A stretch of 64,000 nt of DNA, taken from positions 186,001-250,000 of the forward strand of contig NZ_NFJT01000001.1 in assembly GCF_002160015.1 (NCBI RefSeq). The letters are read 5' to 3'. The translations under genes were made by a program, and so were the position numbers. The notes under the pieces are model-generated. The model saw nothing but the letters and a program-made list of their open reading frames with translations. It made no database searches and had not been told where the DNA came from. Below are positions 43,552 to 52,210 of this stretch, in pieces (positions within the stretch are counted from its first letter, which is position 1; every line of letters begins with the position of its first letter). Source of the DNA: Anaerofilum sp. An201 (GTDB taxonomy: Bacteria; Bacillota; Clostridia; Oscillospirales; Ruminococcaceae).

Positions 43552-44490
43552 ATGCAGCTGTACGACGGCACCGTGCCGGTGGCAGCCGAACGCTGTGCGG
43601 CGGCGCTGGGATTTTTCGACGGGGTGCACCTGGGGCACCGGGCGGTGATCGCCGCGGCGGATCGATGGGCTGCCGAGCACGCCGCCGAGACGGCGGTGTT
43701 CACCTTCGACCTGCCGCTGGGCAGCCGGGTGAAGGCGGGCGGACGGCTTCTGTCGGACGACGAAAAGCACCGGCGTCTGGCGTCGGTGGGGGTGCGCCAC
43801 TGCGTGCAGCCCCCCTTCGAGGCCTTCCGCGGCCTCTCCCCCGAGCAGTTCGTAGACGAGCTGCTGGTGGGCGTCTGCCATGCAAAGGCCGTGTTCTGCG
43901 GCGACAACTTCACCTTCGGCAAAAACAAGGCGGGCACCGCCCGGCTGCTGGTGCAGCTGTGCGCACAGCGGGGCATCGAGGCCCACATCCTGCCGATGGC
44001 GCAGTATGAGGGGCAGCCCGTCTCCTCCACCCGCATCCGGGCGGCGCTGGCAGAGGGGAAGATCGAACAGGTGAACGCCATGCTGGGCGAGGACTACTGC
44101 ATCGATTTCCCGGTGCGCCACGGCCGGCAGCTGGGCCGCACACTGGGCTTTCCCACCATCAACCAAATCTATCCGGCCGGGATGCAGATGCCCAAGAGCG
44201 GCGTCTACATCACCCAGGTGATGCTGGAGGACGGCAGCCTGCATCCGGGCGCCACCGGGCTGGGCAGCCGCCCCACGGTGGGCGGCGAGGGGATCACCTG
44301 CGAGACCTTCCTGCCCGGCTTTTCGGGGCAGCTGTACGGCAGCCGGGTGCGGCTGCGCTTCTGCCGCTGGCTGAAGCCCACCGTCAAGTTCGACACCCTT
44401 GCCCAGCTGACCGACTATGTGTCCGGCGCAGCCGACGCGGCGCTGGCCTGGTTCGGCGGGCAGAGCAAAACAGGGGAGGCAAACCATTGA
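43552..44490 (+). CDS. ribF: Bifunctional riboflavin kinase/FAD synthetase
   Basis: A 312-residue enzyme that turns riboflavin into FMN and FAD. The N-terminal FAD synthetase domain has ALGFFDGVHLGHRAVI and GDNFTFGKNKAG plus SSTRIRAAL; the C-terminal flavokinase domain has GRTLGFPTINQIYP and KSGVYIT, ATGLGSRPTV, ETFLPGFSGQLYG. ATG 43552 follows AGAGGGTGA. It ends the operon and overlaps the TTG of the next gene by four bases (TTGA). Confidence 0.96.
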   Translation: MQLYDGTVPVAAERCAAALGFFDGVHLGHRAVIAAADRWAAEHAAETAVFTFDLPLGSRVKAGGRLLSDDEKHRRLASVGVRHCVQPPFEAFRGLSPEQFVDELLVGVCHAKAVFCGDNFTFGKNKAGTARLLVQLCAQRGIEAHILPMAQYEGQPVSSTRIRAALAEGKIEQVNAMLGEDYCIDFPVRHGRQLGRTLGFPTINQIYPAGMQMPKSGVYITQVMLEDGSLHPGATGLGSRPTVGGEGITCETFLPGFSGQLYGSRVRLRFCRWLKPTVKFDTLAQLTDYVSGAADAALAWFGGQSKTGEANH

Positions 44491-46055
44491 ACAAACACAA
44501 ACACCGCTTTATGACCTTCTGCAGCCGGGCGGCCATGCTGCTCTGCTCGCTGGTCCTGGTGGGGCTTTGTGTGGGGAGTTTTTCATACATCGCGTATATG
44601 GGGGCAGGCGAGGCGGTACAGTTCCTCCCCATCACCTTCTCCAGCCGCATCTACGGCGTGCTGGCGCTGCTGGGGGCGGGCCTGGCGCTCGCCTGGGCGG
44701 CGCAGTATGAGGAGTTTCGCCGCTGGACCACCGTCATCGCGCTGTGCCTGGTGATGGCCGAGGCGGCGTTCTGGCTGTGGGCCACCGCTCCCACGCCTGC
44801 CGCGGATTCTATGGCCTGCCTGCAGGCTGCCGCCAACGCCATCGCGGGCAACTGGGTCGATTTCCAGCAGGGCGGGTATCTGTATTTGTTCCCCTACCAG
44901 ATCGGCCTGGTGGCGCTGGACGAGGCGATGATCCGCCTGTTTGGCTGGGAGGGCGCGCTGGCCGCGCTGCGCTGCCTCAACCTGGCGGCGCTGGGGCTGC
45001 TGGCGGTGTCGCTCACCGCCATCGCGCGGCGGCTGTTCGGCAGTGCGGCGGCCATGCTCACGGCGGTGCTGCTGGCGGCCAGCGTGCCGGTGGCGCGGTA
45101 TGTGTTTTTCCTGTACGGCAACATGCTGTCCAACGCCTTCGCCTACGCGGCGGTGTGGAGCGCCCTTGTCTACATCGACACCCGCCGGTGGCGCAGCGCC
45201 CTCCTCACGGCGGTGCTGCTGGCGCTGGCGATGACCGCCAAGGCCACCGCCCTCATCGCGCTGGCTGCCATTGTGATCGTGCTGTTTCTGCACACCATCT
45301 GGGTGCGGCGCTGGCGGGAGCTTCTGGCGGTGGTGCTCATCCTGGCGCTGGCCTGGCTGCCGGGCAAGGCGCTGAACGCCTGGTACAGCGAGCGCAGCGG
45401 CGTGCCGCAGAACCCGGGCGTGTCCAACCTCGTGTATGTGGCGATGGGGCTGGACATCCAGGGCGCCAGCACGATGGCGCCCGGCTGGTACACCGGCCGC
45501 CCGGTGGAGGCCTATGCCGCCGCCGGCTACGACCCCGACGTGATGAACGCCAACCAGATCGAGAGCATCCTGGGCAGTGTGGAGTATTTCGTCCAGCACC
45601 CGGACGAGGCCAAGGCCTTCTTCCGGGACAAGATTGTCAGCCAGTGGCTGGACCCCGGCTTCGGCAGCTGGCTGTATCTCAGCGTGCACACCACGCCGCG
45701 CCGCTGCACCGAGTATCTGAACACCGTCTATACCCAAGGCTACGACCAGGGCCTGAACCAGTTTCTGGGCTTTCTGCAGACGGCGGTGTATATCGCGGGG
45801 CTGGTGGGCGTGCTGCTGCTGGTGGTGTGGGGCAACCCCATCCGCATGCTGCCGGCGCTGGTGTTCTTCGGCGGCTTTTTCTACCTCACCTTTTCGGAGG
45901 GCAAAAGCCAGTACGCCATCAGCTTTTATCCGATGCTGCTGCCCATCGCGGCGCTGGGGCTGGCAGGCGTGATGGGCCTGATGCTGCGCGCCAAGGGGAC
46001 GCGCAAAAATATTTCTCCCCTCAAGCGGGGAAAGAACTTGATTTATCCACTGTGA
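44487..46055 (+). CDS. GT-C-type (GT39-like) membrane glycosyltransferase
   Basis: A 522-residue protein with about 11-13 membrane helices and an extracytoplasmic loop. The first external loop contains an Ala-Pro/Asp-Ser segment where GT-C enzymes keep their acidic active-site residue (ADSMACLQAA), and GQWVDFQQGGYLYLFPYQIG-like and GGFFYLTFSEGKSQYAISF blocks are typical of dolichyl-phosphate-mannose-type transferases of the GT39/ArnT group. It could add sugars to lipid-linked or wall polymers. TTG 44487 follows GGGGAGG. It is the last cistron of the translation operon. Confidence 0.72.
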   Translation: MNKHKHRFMTFCSRAAMLLCSLVLVGLCVGSFSYIAYMGAGEAVQFLPITFSSRIYGVLALLGAGLALAWAAQYEEFRRWTTVIALCLVMAEAAFWLWATAPTPAADSMACLQAAANAIAGNWVDFQQGGYLYLFPYQIGLVALDEAMIRLFGWEGALAALRCLNLAALGLLAVSLTAIARRLFGSAAAMLTAVLLAASVPVARYVFFLYGNMLSNAFAYAAVWSALVYIDTRRWRSALLTAVLLALAMTAKATALIALAAIVIVLFLHTIWVRRWRELLAVVLILALAWLPGKALNAWYSERSGVPQNPGVSNLVYVAMGLDIQGASTMAPGWYTGRPVEAYAAAGYDPDVMNANQIESILGSVEYFVQHPDEAKAFFRDKIVSQWLDPGFGSWLYLSVHTTPRRCTEYLNTVYTQGYDQGLNQFLGFLQTAVYIAGLVGVLLLVVWGNPIRMLPALVFFGGFFYLTFSEGKSQYAISFYPMLLPIAALGLAGVMGLMLRAKGTRKNISPLKRGKNLIYPL

Positions 46056-46067
46056 TTGTGGTATACT
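46038..46067 (+). promoter_or_regulatory. Promoter of rpsO
   Basis: TTGATT (46038-46043), 18-bp spacer, TATACT (46062-46067). It overlaps the end of the upstream coding region. Confidence 0.7.
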
Positions 46068-46071
46068 ATCA

Positions 46072-46160
46072 GGGATGCCGCAAGGCGTACCCAAACCCGG
46101 TGTCTGGCGTATCCTCAACGATTACCTTACACTGCGTTTCGGGCATATTTTACAACGAGG
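46072..46160 (+). ncRNA. Structured rpsO leader, candidate S15 autoregulatory RNA
   Basis: GGGATGCC (46072-46079) pairs with GGCGTACCC (46084-46092) around a GCAA loop with a bulged A, and CCCGGTGT is positioned to pair with ACACTGCGTTTCGGG before the ribosome binding site. Several unrelated S15 leader RNAs are known in bacteria, so feedback control is plausible. Confidence 0.4.
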
Positions 46161-46170
46161 AGTATGAACA

Positions 46171-46428
46171 ATGGAAAAGAAGATCGACATCATCGAGTCC
46201 GCCCGCGTGCACGAGACCGACACCGGTTCTCCCGAGGTGCAGGTCGCTCTGCTGACCGCCCGCATCAACCACCTCACCGAGCACCTGAAGGCCAACAAGA
46301 ACGACCACCACAGCCGCCGTGGCCTGCTGAAGATGGTTGGCCGCCGCCGCAACCTGCTGGCCTACCTGCAGAAGAAGGACATCGAGCGCTACCGTGCTCT
46401 GATCGCCAAGCTGGGCCTGCGCAAATAA
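46171..46428 (+). CDS. rpsO: 30S ribosomal protein S15
   Basis: An 85-residue r-protein that binds the central domain of 16S rRNA. The [14 protein letters not shown]-like block ([19 protein letters not shown]), [18 protein letters not shown] and [14 protein letters not shown] are diagnostic. It is slightly shorter than the common 88-89 residues. ATG 46171 follows GAGGAGT. The classical pairing with pnp downstream is kept. Confidence 0.98.
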   Translation: MEKKIDIIESARVHETDTGSPEVQVALLTARINHLTEHLKANKNDHHSRRGLLKMVGRRRNLLAYLQKKDIERYRALIAKLGLRK

Positions 46429-46439
46429 GAGACTGGGAC

Positions 46440-46475
46440 GCAGACGGCGCTTCGTATGCAGCGCCGTCTGCTTTT
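46440..46475 (+). terminator. Terminator of rpsO
   Basis: GCAGACGGCGC (46440-46450) and GCGCCGTCTGC (46461-46471) form a perfect 11-bp stem followed by TTTT. Confidence 0.8.
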
Positions 46476-46525
46476 CCATATCAGCAAAATCCAAACAACA
46501 CAAAAAAGCTGGGTGCGCGCGGTGA

Positions 46526-46578
46526 TTAGCAACGATCCGGGCGGGCTTTCCCGCAAGGCCCGCCGGGATGATTGCTAA
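46526..46578 (+). ncRNA. Long hairpin in the pnp leader
   Basis: A 21-nt arm (46526-46546, starting TTAGCAA) pairs with 46558-46578 (ending TTGCTAA) with three mismatches and an 11-nt loop. It sits 37 bp before the pnp start codon. In enterobacteria pnp is autoregulated through a leader duplex; a similar role here is inferred. No T tract follows, so it is not an intrinsic terminator. Confidence 0.55.
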
Positions 46579-46614
46579 GGCCGCGGCCCCCGAAAAAAGG
46601 AGGCAAACAAACAC

Positions 46615-48753
46615 ATGGCACTGGAATTTTCTTCCCGCAAGGAAACCTTTGAAAACTTCAAGACCTTCACCACCGAGCTGGCCGGCCGTCCCTTCGTTGT
46701 GGAAACCGGCAAGATGTGCGGCCTGTCCAACGGCAGCTGCCTGGTGCGCTACGGCGAGACCGTGGTGCTGTGCAACGTCACCATGAGCGAGAAACCCCGC
46801 GAGGGCATCGACTTCTTCCCCCTGAGCGTGGATTTTGAGGAAAAGCTGTATGCGGTGGGCCGCATTCCCGGCAGCTTCATGCGCCGCGAAGGCCGTCCCG
46901 GCGAGAAAGCCATCCTCACCAGCCGCGTGGTGGACCGTCCCATCCGCCCGCTGTTCCCCAAGGACATGCGCAACGACGTGGCCGTTGTGATGACCGTCAT
47001 GAGCGTGGATCAGGACTGCAGCCCGGAGATCGCCGGCATGATCGGCACCTCCATCGCGCTGTCCATTTCCGACATCCCCTGGAACGGCCCCATCGCGGGC
47101 GTGTTCATGGGCCTGGTGGACGGCCAGCTGGTCGTGAACCCCACCCTGGAGCAGCGCAATGTCAGCGACCTGCAGCTCACTGTGGCCGCCACCGAGCAGA
47201 AGATCGTCATGATCGAGGCGGGCGCCAACGAGGTGGACGAGGTCACCATGCTGGATGCCATCAAGGCCGCCCATGTGGAGATCAAGAAGATGATCTCCTT
47301 CATCAACAACATCGTGGCCGAGATCGGCAAGCCCAAGAAGGAATTCCCCTCCATGGAGCTGGACCACGACCTGTTCGAGGCCGTGAAAGCCGAGTATCTG
47401 GACGCCTTCAAGGCCGCCATGGACACCGACGACAAGAACGTGCGCGACGAGCGCCTGCTGCCCATTCGTGAGCAGCTGACCGCCCAGTACGCCGAGCAGT
47501 GGGGCGACGGCATCATCGAGGAACTGATGTACAAGATGCAGAAGTTCGTGGTGCGCCGCTGGCTGCTGGACGAGGGCAAGCGGGTGGACGGCCGCGGCAT
47601 CAACGAGATCCGTCCCCTGAACGCCGAGGTGGGCCTGCTGCCCCGCGCACACGGCAGCGGCATGTTCACCCGCGGCCAGACCCAGGTGCTGACGGTGGCC
47701 ACCCTGGCCTCCACCCGCGATGCGCAGATCCTGGACGATCTGGGCACCGAGGACACCAAGCGCTATATGCACCACTACAACTTCCCGCCCTACTCCGTGG
47801 GCGAGGCCCGCGCGCCCCGCAGCCCCGGCCGCCGCGAGATCGGCCACGGCGCGCTGGCCGAGCGCGCTCTGCTGCCCGTGCTGCCCAGCGTGGAGGAGTT
47901 CCCCTACACCATGCGTCTGGTGAGCGAGGTGCTGTCCTCCAACGGTTCCACCAGCCAGGCTTCCATCTGCGGCAGCACTCTGGCTCTGATGGACGCCGGT
48001 GTGCCCATCAGCGCTCCGGTCGCCGGCATCTCCTGCGGCCTCATCACCGAGGGCGACCGCTGGATGACCATGCTGGACATCCAGGGTGTGGAGGACTTCC
48101 ACGGCGATATGGACTTCAAGGTGGGCGGCACCCACAAGGGCATCACCGCCATCCAGATGGACATCAAGATCGACGGCCTCACCTATGAGATCATCGAGCA
48201 GGCCTTCGAGAAGTGCCGCAAGGGCCGCCTGTATATCCTGGACGAGATCATGCTGCCGGTCCTTCCCGCTCCCCGTGCCGAGCTGAGCAAGTACGCTCCC
48301 AAGATGCTGAGCATGGTGATCAGCGTGGACAAGATCAAGGACGTCATCGGCAAGGGCGGCAAGGTGATCCAGGAGATCTGCGCCAACTGCAACTGTAAGA
48401 TCGACGTGGAGGAGGACGGTCACGTCTTCATCTCCGCCATCGACATCGACGACGCCCGCCGCGCCGTGCACACCATCAAGACCATCGTGGAGGACCCCGA
48501 GATCGGCGCCATCTACAAGGGCCGCGTGACCCGTCTGATGAACTTCGGCGCTTTCGTGGAGATCGCTCCGGGCAAGGAAGGCCTGGTTCACATCTCCAAG
48601 CTGGATACCAAGCGTGTCGAGCGCGTGGAGGACGTTGTGGCCGTGGGCGACGAGCTGATCGTGAAGGTCACCGAGATCGACCAGCAGGGCCGCATCAACC
48701 TGTCCCGCAAGGACGCTCTGGCCGACCTGGCTGCCAAGAAAAAGCAGCAGTAA
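46615..48753 (+). CDS. pnp: Polyribonucleotide nucleotidyltransferase (PNPase)
   Basis: A 712-residue 3'-to-5' phosphorolytic exoribonuclease. Two RNase PH domains (first about 15-145, second about 310-540 with RSPGRREIGHGALAERAL and the catalytic block SNGSTSQASICGSTLALMDAG) flank an alpha-helical domain. A KH domain (IKDVIGKGGKVIQEI) and an S1 domain (YKGRVTRLMNFGAFVEIAPG) close the protein. It takes part in mRNA decay and RNA quality control as a trimer. ATG 46615 follows AAAGGAGG. Confidence 0.98.
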   Translation: MALEFSSRKETFENFKTFTTELAGRPFVVETGKMCGLSNGSCLVRYGETVVLCNVTMSEKPREGIDFFPLSVDFEEKLYAVGRIPGSFMRREGRPGEKAILTSRVVDRPIRPLFPKDMRNDVAVVMTVMSVDQDCSPEIAGMIGTSIALSISDIPWNGPIAGVFMGLVDGQLVVNPTLEQRNVSDLQLTVAATEQKIVMIEAGANEVDEVTMLDAIKAAHVEIKKMISFINNIVAEIGKPKKEFPSMELDHDLFEAVKAEYLDAFKAAMDTDDKNVRDERLLPIREQLTAQYAEQWGDGIIEELMYKMQKFVVRRWLLDEGKRVDGRGINEIRPLNAEVGLLPRAHGSGMFTRGQTQVLTVATLASTRDAQILDDLGTEDTKRYMHHYNFPPYSVGEARAPRSPGRREIGHGALAERALLPVLPSVEEFPYTMRLVSEVLSSNGSTSQASICGSTLALMDAGVPISAPVAGISCGLITEGDRWMTMLDIQGVEDFHGDMDFKVGGTHKGITAIQMDIKIDGLTYEIIEQAFEKCRKGRLYILDEIMLPVLPAPRAELSKYAPKMLSMVISVDKIKDVIGKGGKVIQEICANCNCKIDVEEDGHVFISAIDIDDARRAVHTIKTIVEDPEIGAIYKGRVTRLMNFGAFVEIAPGKEGLVHISKLDTKRVERVEDVVAVGDELIVKVTEIDQQGRINLSRKDALADLAAKKKQQ

Positions 48754-48765
48754 GCGAACAAACAA

Positions 48766-48800
48766 GCCGCCCGCACGGCAAACGCTGTGCGGGCGGCTTT
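48766..48800 (+). terminator. Terminator of pnp
   Basis: GCCGCCCGCAC (48766-48776) and GTGCGGGCGGC (48787-48797) form a perfect 11-bp stem followed by TTT. Confidence 0.75.
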
Positions 48801-48810
48801 CGTCTCTTTC

Positions 48811-48881
48811 GGGAAAAAGTTTTACTCGATTTTTTTCAAAAAATCGCGGATTCCAAAGGCAGAGCCTTTGGGAACTTTCCC
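48811..48881. repeat. Palindromic three-way-junction element
   Basis: Outer arms GGGAAA-AA-GTT (48811-48821) and AACTTTCCC (48873-48881) enclose two perfect hairpins: CGATTTTTT/AAAAAATCG (48827-48846) and CCAAAGGC/GCCTTTGG (48853-48871). The layout is that of a miniature interspersed repeat or a structured RNA. It lies between the pnp terminator and the queT promoter. Confidence 0.65.
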
Positions 48882-48900
48882 GTTCGCACTCCGCTCCGCC

Positions 48901-48930
48901 TTGACATGTTTCGCCCCGATGGTATACAAT
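48901..48930 (+). promoter_or_regulatory. Promoter of the riboswitch-queT transcript
   Basis: TTGACA (48901-48906) and TATACAAT (48923-48930). Confidence 0.75.
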
Positions 48931-48952
48931 AAATAACGCCCGTTTCGGGCAA

Positions 48953-49046
48953 AAGAGCAACTTAGGATTTTAGGCTCGCTGGAGCAATCCAGACCCACCC
49001 CTGCCGGACCTCGCGGCGCCGGAGGGGTAAAATCTCGCCGCGGGAG
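48953..49046 (+). ncRNA. preQ1-III riboswitch
   Basis: The leader contains GAGCAACTTAGGATTTTAGG then CTC (48955-48977), the core I recall from the Faecalibacterium preQ1-III aptamer, followed by a long stem with an A-rich element (GGGGTAAAATC) and CGCGGCG/CGCCGCG arms. The second arm runs into the GGGAG ribosome binding site of queT. Binding of pre-queuosine1 should therefore hide the site and lower transporter translation. The class is described mainly from Ruminococcaceae. Confidence 0.88.
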
Positions 49047-49054
49047 AATTGTAT

Positions 49055-49576
49055 ATGAAAAAGATCAACACACACAGGATCGTGCGCTGCGCTCTGATCG
49101 CCGCCGTCTATGCGGCTGTCTGCCTGGCGCTTCCCATGCTCAGCTATGGCCCGGTGCAGGTGCGCTTTTCCGAGGCGTTCACCCTGCTGCCCGTCCTGAT
49201 GCCTGAGGCCGTCCCCGGCGTTGTGCTGGGCTGCTTTCTGGCCAACCTGATCGGCACTTTGCTGGGCACCACTATGGCGGTGGACATCTTCTTCGGCACG
49301 CTGGCCACTCTGCTGGCCGCGCTGCTCACCCGCTGCCTGGCCAATGTCCGCATCGCAGGGCTGGCGCTGCCCGGCATGATCCCGCCGGTGCTGTGCAACG
49401 CCCTGATCGTCGGCGCCGAGCTGACCGCGCTGTATTCCAACACCTTCACCGCCGGCCTGTTCGCCTTCAACGCCGTCACGGTGGGTGTGGGCGAGCTGGC
49501 GGCCTGTCTGCTGGGCGTGCTGCTCGTGTGGGTGATCGAACGAAATCCCGCGCTGAAAAAAGCCTTCACTTCCTGA
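49055..49576 (+). CDS. queT: Queuosine precursor transporter QueT
   Basis: A 173-residue integral membrane protein with about five to six helices of the QueT family (ECF-type substrate-binding component). Family segments are PVQVRFSEAFTLLPVLMPEAV and GVVLGCFLANLIG, then DIFFGTLATLLAALLT. It imports a queuosine precursor such as preQ1, which explains the riboswitch directly upstream. The ECF energising subunits are not nearby and are probably shared. ATG 49055 follows GGGAGAATT. Confidence 0.94.
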   Translation: MKKINTHRIVRCALIAAVYAAVCLALPMLSYGPVQVRFSEAFTLLPVLMPEAVPGVVLGCFLANLIGTLLGTTMAVDIFFGTLATLLAALLTRCLANVRIAGLALPGMIPPVLCNALIVGAELTALYSNTFTAGLFAFNAVTVGVGELAACLLGVLLVWVIERNPALKKAFTS

Positions 49577-49601
49577 TATCATACAGAACGGGGGAACACC
49601 G

Positions 49602-50252
49602 ATGGCACAGACACAACTTGTCCTGTGGGACTGGAACGGCACGCTGCTGAACGATTTGCAGCTGTCCATCCAGGCGCTGAACCGGCTGCTGGCCGAAAAC
49701 GGCTATCCGCAGCAGTTCGACACCCGCGCCTATCGGAAGATCTTCGGGTTCCCCATCCAGGACTACTACCGCAGGGCGGGCTTCGACTTTTCCCGCCACC
49801 CCTACGACCGGCTGGCGCAGCGCTATATGGAGATGTATATCCCCGCCTCCGAAGGCTGCCGGCTGAGCCCCGGCGCAAAGGATGTGCTTGCGCAGCTGCA
49901 AAAACAGGGGATGCGGCAGGTGATTCTGTCGGCCTCGCCGCTGGACCTGCTTCGCCATCAGGTGAGCGCGCAGGGTCTGGAAGGTTTCTTTGAAAAGTTG
50001 CTCGGCCTTTCGGACATCTACGCGGTCAGCAAGGTGCAGCTGGGCGTGGACTGGATGCAGCAGAGCGGCATCGACCCGCAGTCGGCCGTGATGGTCGGCG
50101 ACTCGCTGCACGACGCCGAGGTCGCCGCCGCGATGGGTGTGCGGTGTGTGCTGTATGCGGGCGGCCACCAGCCGCCGTCCCGCCTGGCGCAGGCAGGCTG
50201 CCCGGTGATCGGGCGGCTGCGCCAGCTGCCGCAGCTTCTGGCGGAAGAATAA
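49602..50252 (+). CDS. HAD-family hydrolase (phosphoglycolate-phosphatase-like)
   Basis: A 216-residue HAD phosphatase. Motif I is DWNGTLLND (nucleophile Asp; the usual second Asp is Asn), a cap domain follows (about 15-85), motif II ILSAS, motif III Lys in the AVSKVQLGVDWM region and motif IV GDSLHDAEVAAAMG. Substrates in the family include phosphoglycolate and sugar phosphates. It starts 25 bp behind queT and probably shares its transcript. Confidence 0.88.
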   Translation: MAQTQLVLWDWNGTLLNDLQLSIQALNRLLAENGYPQQFDTRAYRKIFGFPIQDYYRRAGFDFSRHPYDRLAQRYMEMYIPASEGCRLSPGAKDVLAQLQKQGMRQVILSASPLDLLRHQVSAQGLEGFFEKLLGLSDIYAVSKVQLGVDWMQQSGIDPQSAVMVGDSLHDAEVAAAMGVRCVLYAGGHQPPSRLAQAGCPVIGRLRQLPQLLAEE

Positions 50253-50262
50253 AACAATAAGT

Positions 50263-50307
50263 CCGGCGGGCGGAAATCTCGGTTTCCTTGCCCGCCGGGC
50301 TTTTTTT
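50263..50307 (+). terminator. Terminator of the queT operon
   Basis: CCGGCGGGC (50263-50271) pairs with GCCCGCCGG (50290-50298) and seven T residues follow. It also faces the convergent M56 gene and may act in both directions. Confidence 0.85.
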
Positions 50308-50320
50308 GGTACTGGCGTGG

Positions 50321-52207
50321 TCAGCCGGGCAGGGAAGACGAGCTGCTCTCGCCCACCGGACATTTGGAGGACACCACACGGGCCGACTGCACCCATGTGC
50401 GGCTCACCGGCCCGATGTCCGGCACAAGACCAAAGGTGTACTGTATGCACATCTCTTCTCCGTTGCCGTCGGTAACCACCGCTTCGGCCACCACGGTGTC
50501 TCCCTCGCGCCGGTACTGCACCGATACCTGCTCGTCCTGCGGCATCGTGGGGGGATCGCCCAGCGGCAGCTCGGTTTTTCCCTCCAGCGCGGCGGGGAGC
50601 AGATCGGGGCAATTGCCCCACTGTTCGTTCTCGGGCGAGAAATCCGCTTGCAGCAGCATGGAAAGGCGGCTCAGCGGGAACGGGTCCTCTTCGTACTGCG
50701 ACGGCCAGTAGAGCAGCCGATATTTGACCCAGCCGGCCAGCTCGTCCGCCGTCCATTCACTGGGGGAGTCGAAGTCCCGCCGGATGCCGCTGAATACCAG
50801 CGCCGACATCTGGTGCTGCAGCATTGTCCACTGGTCGCTCGTCAGGCCCAGCTCGGTTTGGGTGTGTTCGGCCGGCGGTTCGGGCATCTCCATGCCCCCG
50901 CTCACCCGCTCGCTGACCACCCGGTATCCGTCCCCCTCCGGCTCCAGCAGCAAGTATCTCTCCCAGCCTCCGTCGCTGGTCTGCGGGGCGGTGATCGCTG
51001 TTTCGGGCTGATACCGCGTTGCCGTGCGCGCAAACCAGAGGCAGCAGTCGGGATCGGCCTTGAGGCAGTCCCCCCAGCTCGTTTGGCTGTCGATCATTTC
51101 GTCCAGCATTCCCGTCGCTTCCCAGTCTTCCGGTTCCACATAGGAAAGCTCCTCGATCTCAAACAGCGCAAACCGCCGCTCGTCATACTGCATATATTTT
51201 TCCAGCGCCGCCTTTGCCTGCGCCTGGGTGGGACGCTGCGGTTCTGCGGCAGGGTTGGCGGCAAAACAGGCGGTCAGTCCCACCGCCAGCGCCAGCGCTG
51301 CGACCAGTGCCGCGCGGGATACCGGACGGCTGTGCAGCGTGTGCTTGATGCGCACCGCCACATCGCTCTCGCCAAAGGCCAGCAGAGCCGGAAAACCGTG
51401 GCTTGTGCCCGCCGCCTCCAGCAGTACCGCCGCATACCGCTGGCGCTCGGCGGCACCGGCAGTGCGCAGTGCGCTTTCGTCACAGGCGGTTTCGATGTCG
51501 CGGCAGAGCATCCGCCAGGCCACCCACACCAGCGGATTGAACCAGTGCAGACAGAGCGCCGCAAAGGCAAGCAGCTTGAACAGAGGGTCGCGGCGGCGGA
51601 TATGCGCGCGTTCGTGGGTCAGGATATACCCGCGCTGCGCGGCGGGAAGGTGAGAAGGGAGATAGATGCGCGGGCGGAAAACACCCAGCACGAACGGACC
51701 GTCGATCCGGTCGGCCAGATAGACCCCCGGCTCCAGCTCCACCGCCTCGGCCAGCCGGCGGCGCAGACCCAGCAGCTGCACTCCCGCCGCCGTCAGCATC
51801 GCGATCGTTCCCGCCAGCCACACACAGGCGCCCACAAACAGCCAGATCTGCAGCGGATTGGCAGAGAACTCGGGTCGTGCGGCGGGCAGCGCGGCATTCA
51901 CCGCCTGGGTCACCGGCGGCACCAGCAGATCCACCGCGGGTTTCGCCGCCATGCCGATGTCGGAGGGGATGTATTCCACCCGTCCGCGGTGGGAGGAAGC
52001 CCCCAGCAGTCCCAGCAGCGACAGCGCGCTGGTCACCGACACCGGGCACAGCAGCCGGAACACCGGCGCGGCCCACAGCCAGCACACCGCCTGCCGCGGC
52101 GCTTTTCGCAGCAGCGCACGCACACACAGCACCGCCGCGATGACCAGCGCACCGGTCCAGCTCATGTTCAGAACGGAGATGAAAATTTCGGTGATGCGCT
52201 CTTCCAT
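50321..52207 (-). CDS. M56-family membrane metallopeptidase (BlaR1-like, no beta-lactam domain)
   Basis: A 628-residue protein. Four membrane helices lie in the first 320 residues, with the zinc-protease motif HERAH (about 196-200) in LTHERAHIRRRDPL and a typical CDESAL block. The extracytoplasmic C-terminal 300 residues have no penicillin-binding serine motifs, unlike BlaR1/MecR1, so the sensed signal is something else. The partner BlaI-type repressor is encoded 3 bp upstream. In the family the peptidase inactivates the repressor. Confidence 0.88.
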   Translation of the reverse strand: MEERITEIFISVLNMSWTGALVIAAVLCVRALLRKAPRQAVCWLWAAPVFRLLCPVSVTSALSLLGLLGASSHRGRVEYIPSDIGMAAKPAVDLLVPPVTQAVNAALPAARPEFSANPLQIWLFVGACVWLAGTIAMLTAAGVQLLGLRRRLAEAVELEPGVYLADRIDGPFVLGVFRPRIYLPSHLPAAQRGYILTHERAHIRRRDPLFKLLAFAALCLHWFNPLVWVAWRMLCRDIETACDESALRTAGAAERQRYAAVLLEAAGTSHGFPALLAFGESDVAVRIKHTLHSRPVSRAALVAALALAVGLTACFAANPAAEPQRPTQAQAKAALEKYMQYDERRFALFEIEELSYVEPEDWEATGMLDEMIDSQTSWGDCLKADPDCCLWFARTATRYQPETAITAPQTSDGGWERYLLLEPEGDGYRVVSERVSGGMEMPEPPAEHTQTELGLTSDQWTMLQHQMSALVFSGIRRDFDSPSEWTADELAGWVKYRLLYWPSQYEEDPFPLSRLSMLLQADFSPENEQWGNCPDLLPAALEGKTELPLGDPPTMPQDEQVSVQYRREGDTVVAEAVVTDGNGEEMCIQYTFGLVPDIGPVSRTWVQSARVVSSKCPVGESSSSSLPG

Positions 52208-52210
52208 GAG

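Noticed and set aside
46150-48960. Minus-strand open frame of 936 codons opposite rpsO and pnp
   Set aside because: Shadow of pnp caused by GC bias; it crosses the rpsO terminator and the riboswitch region.
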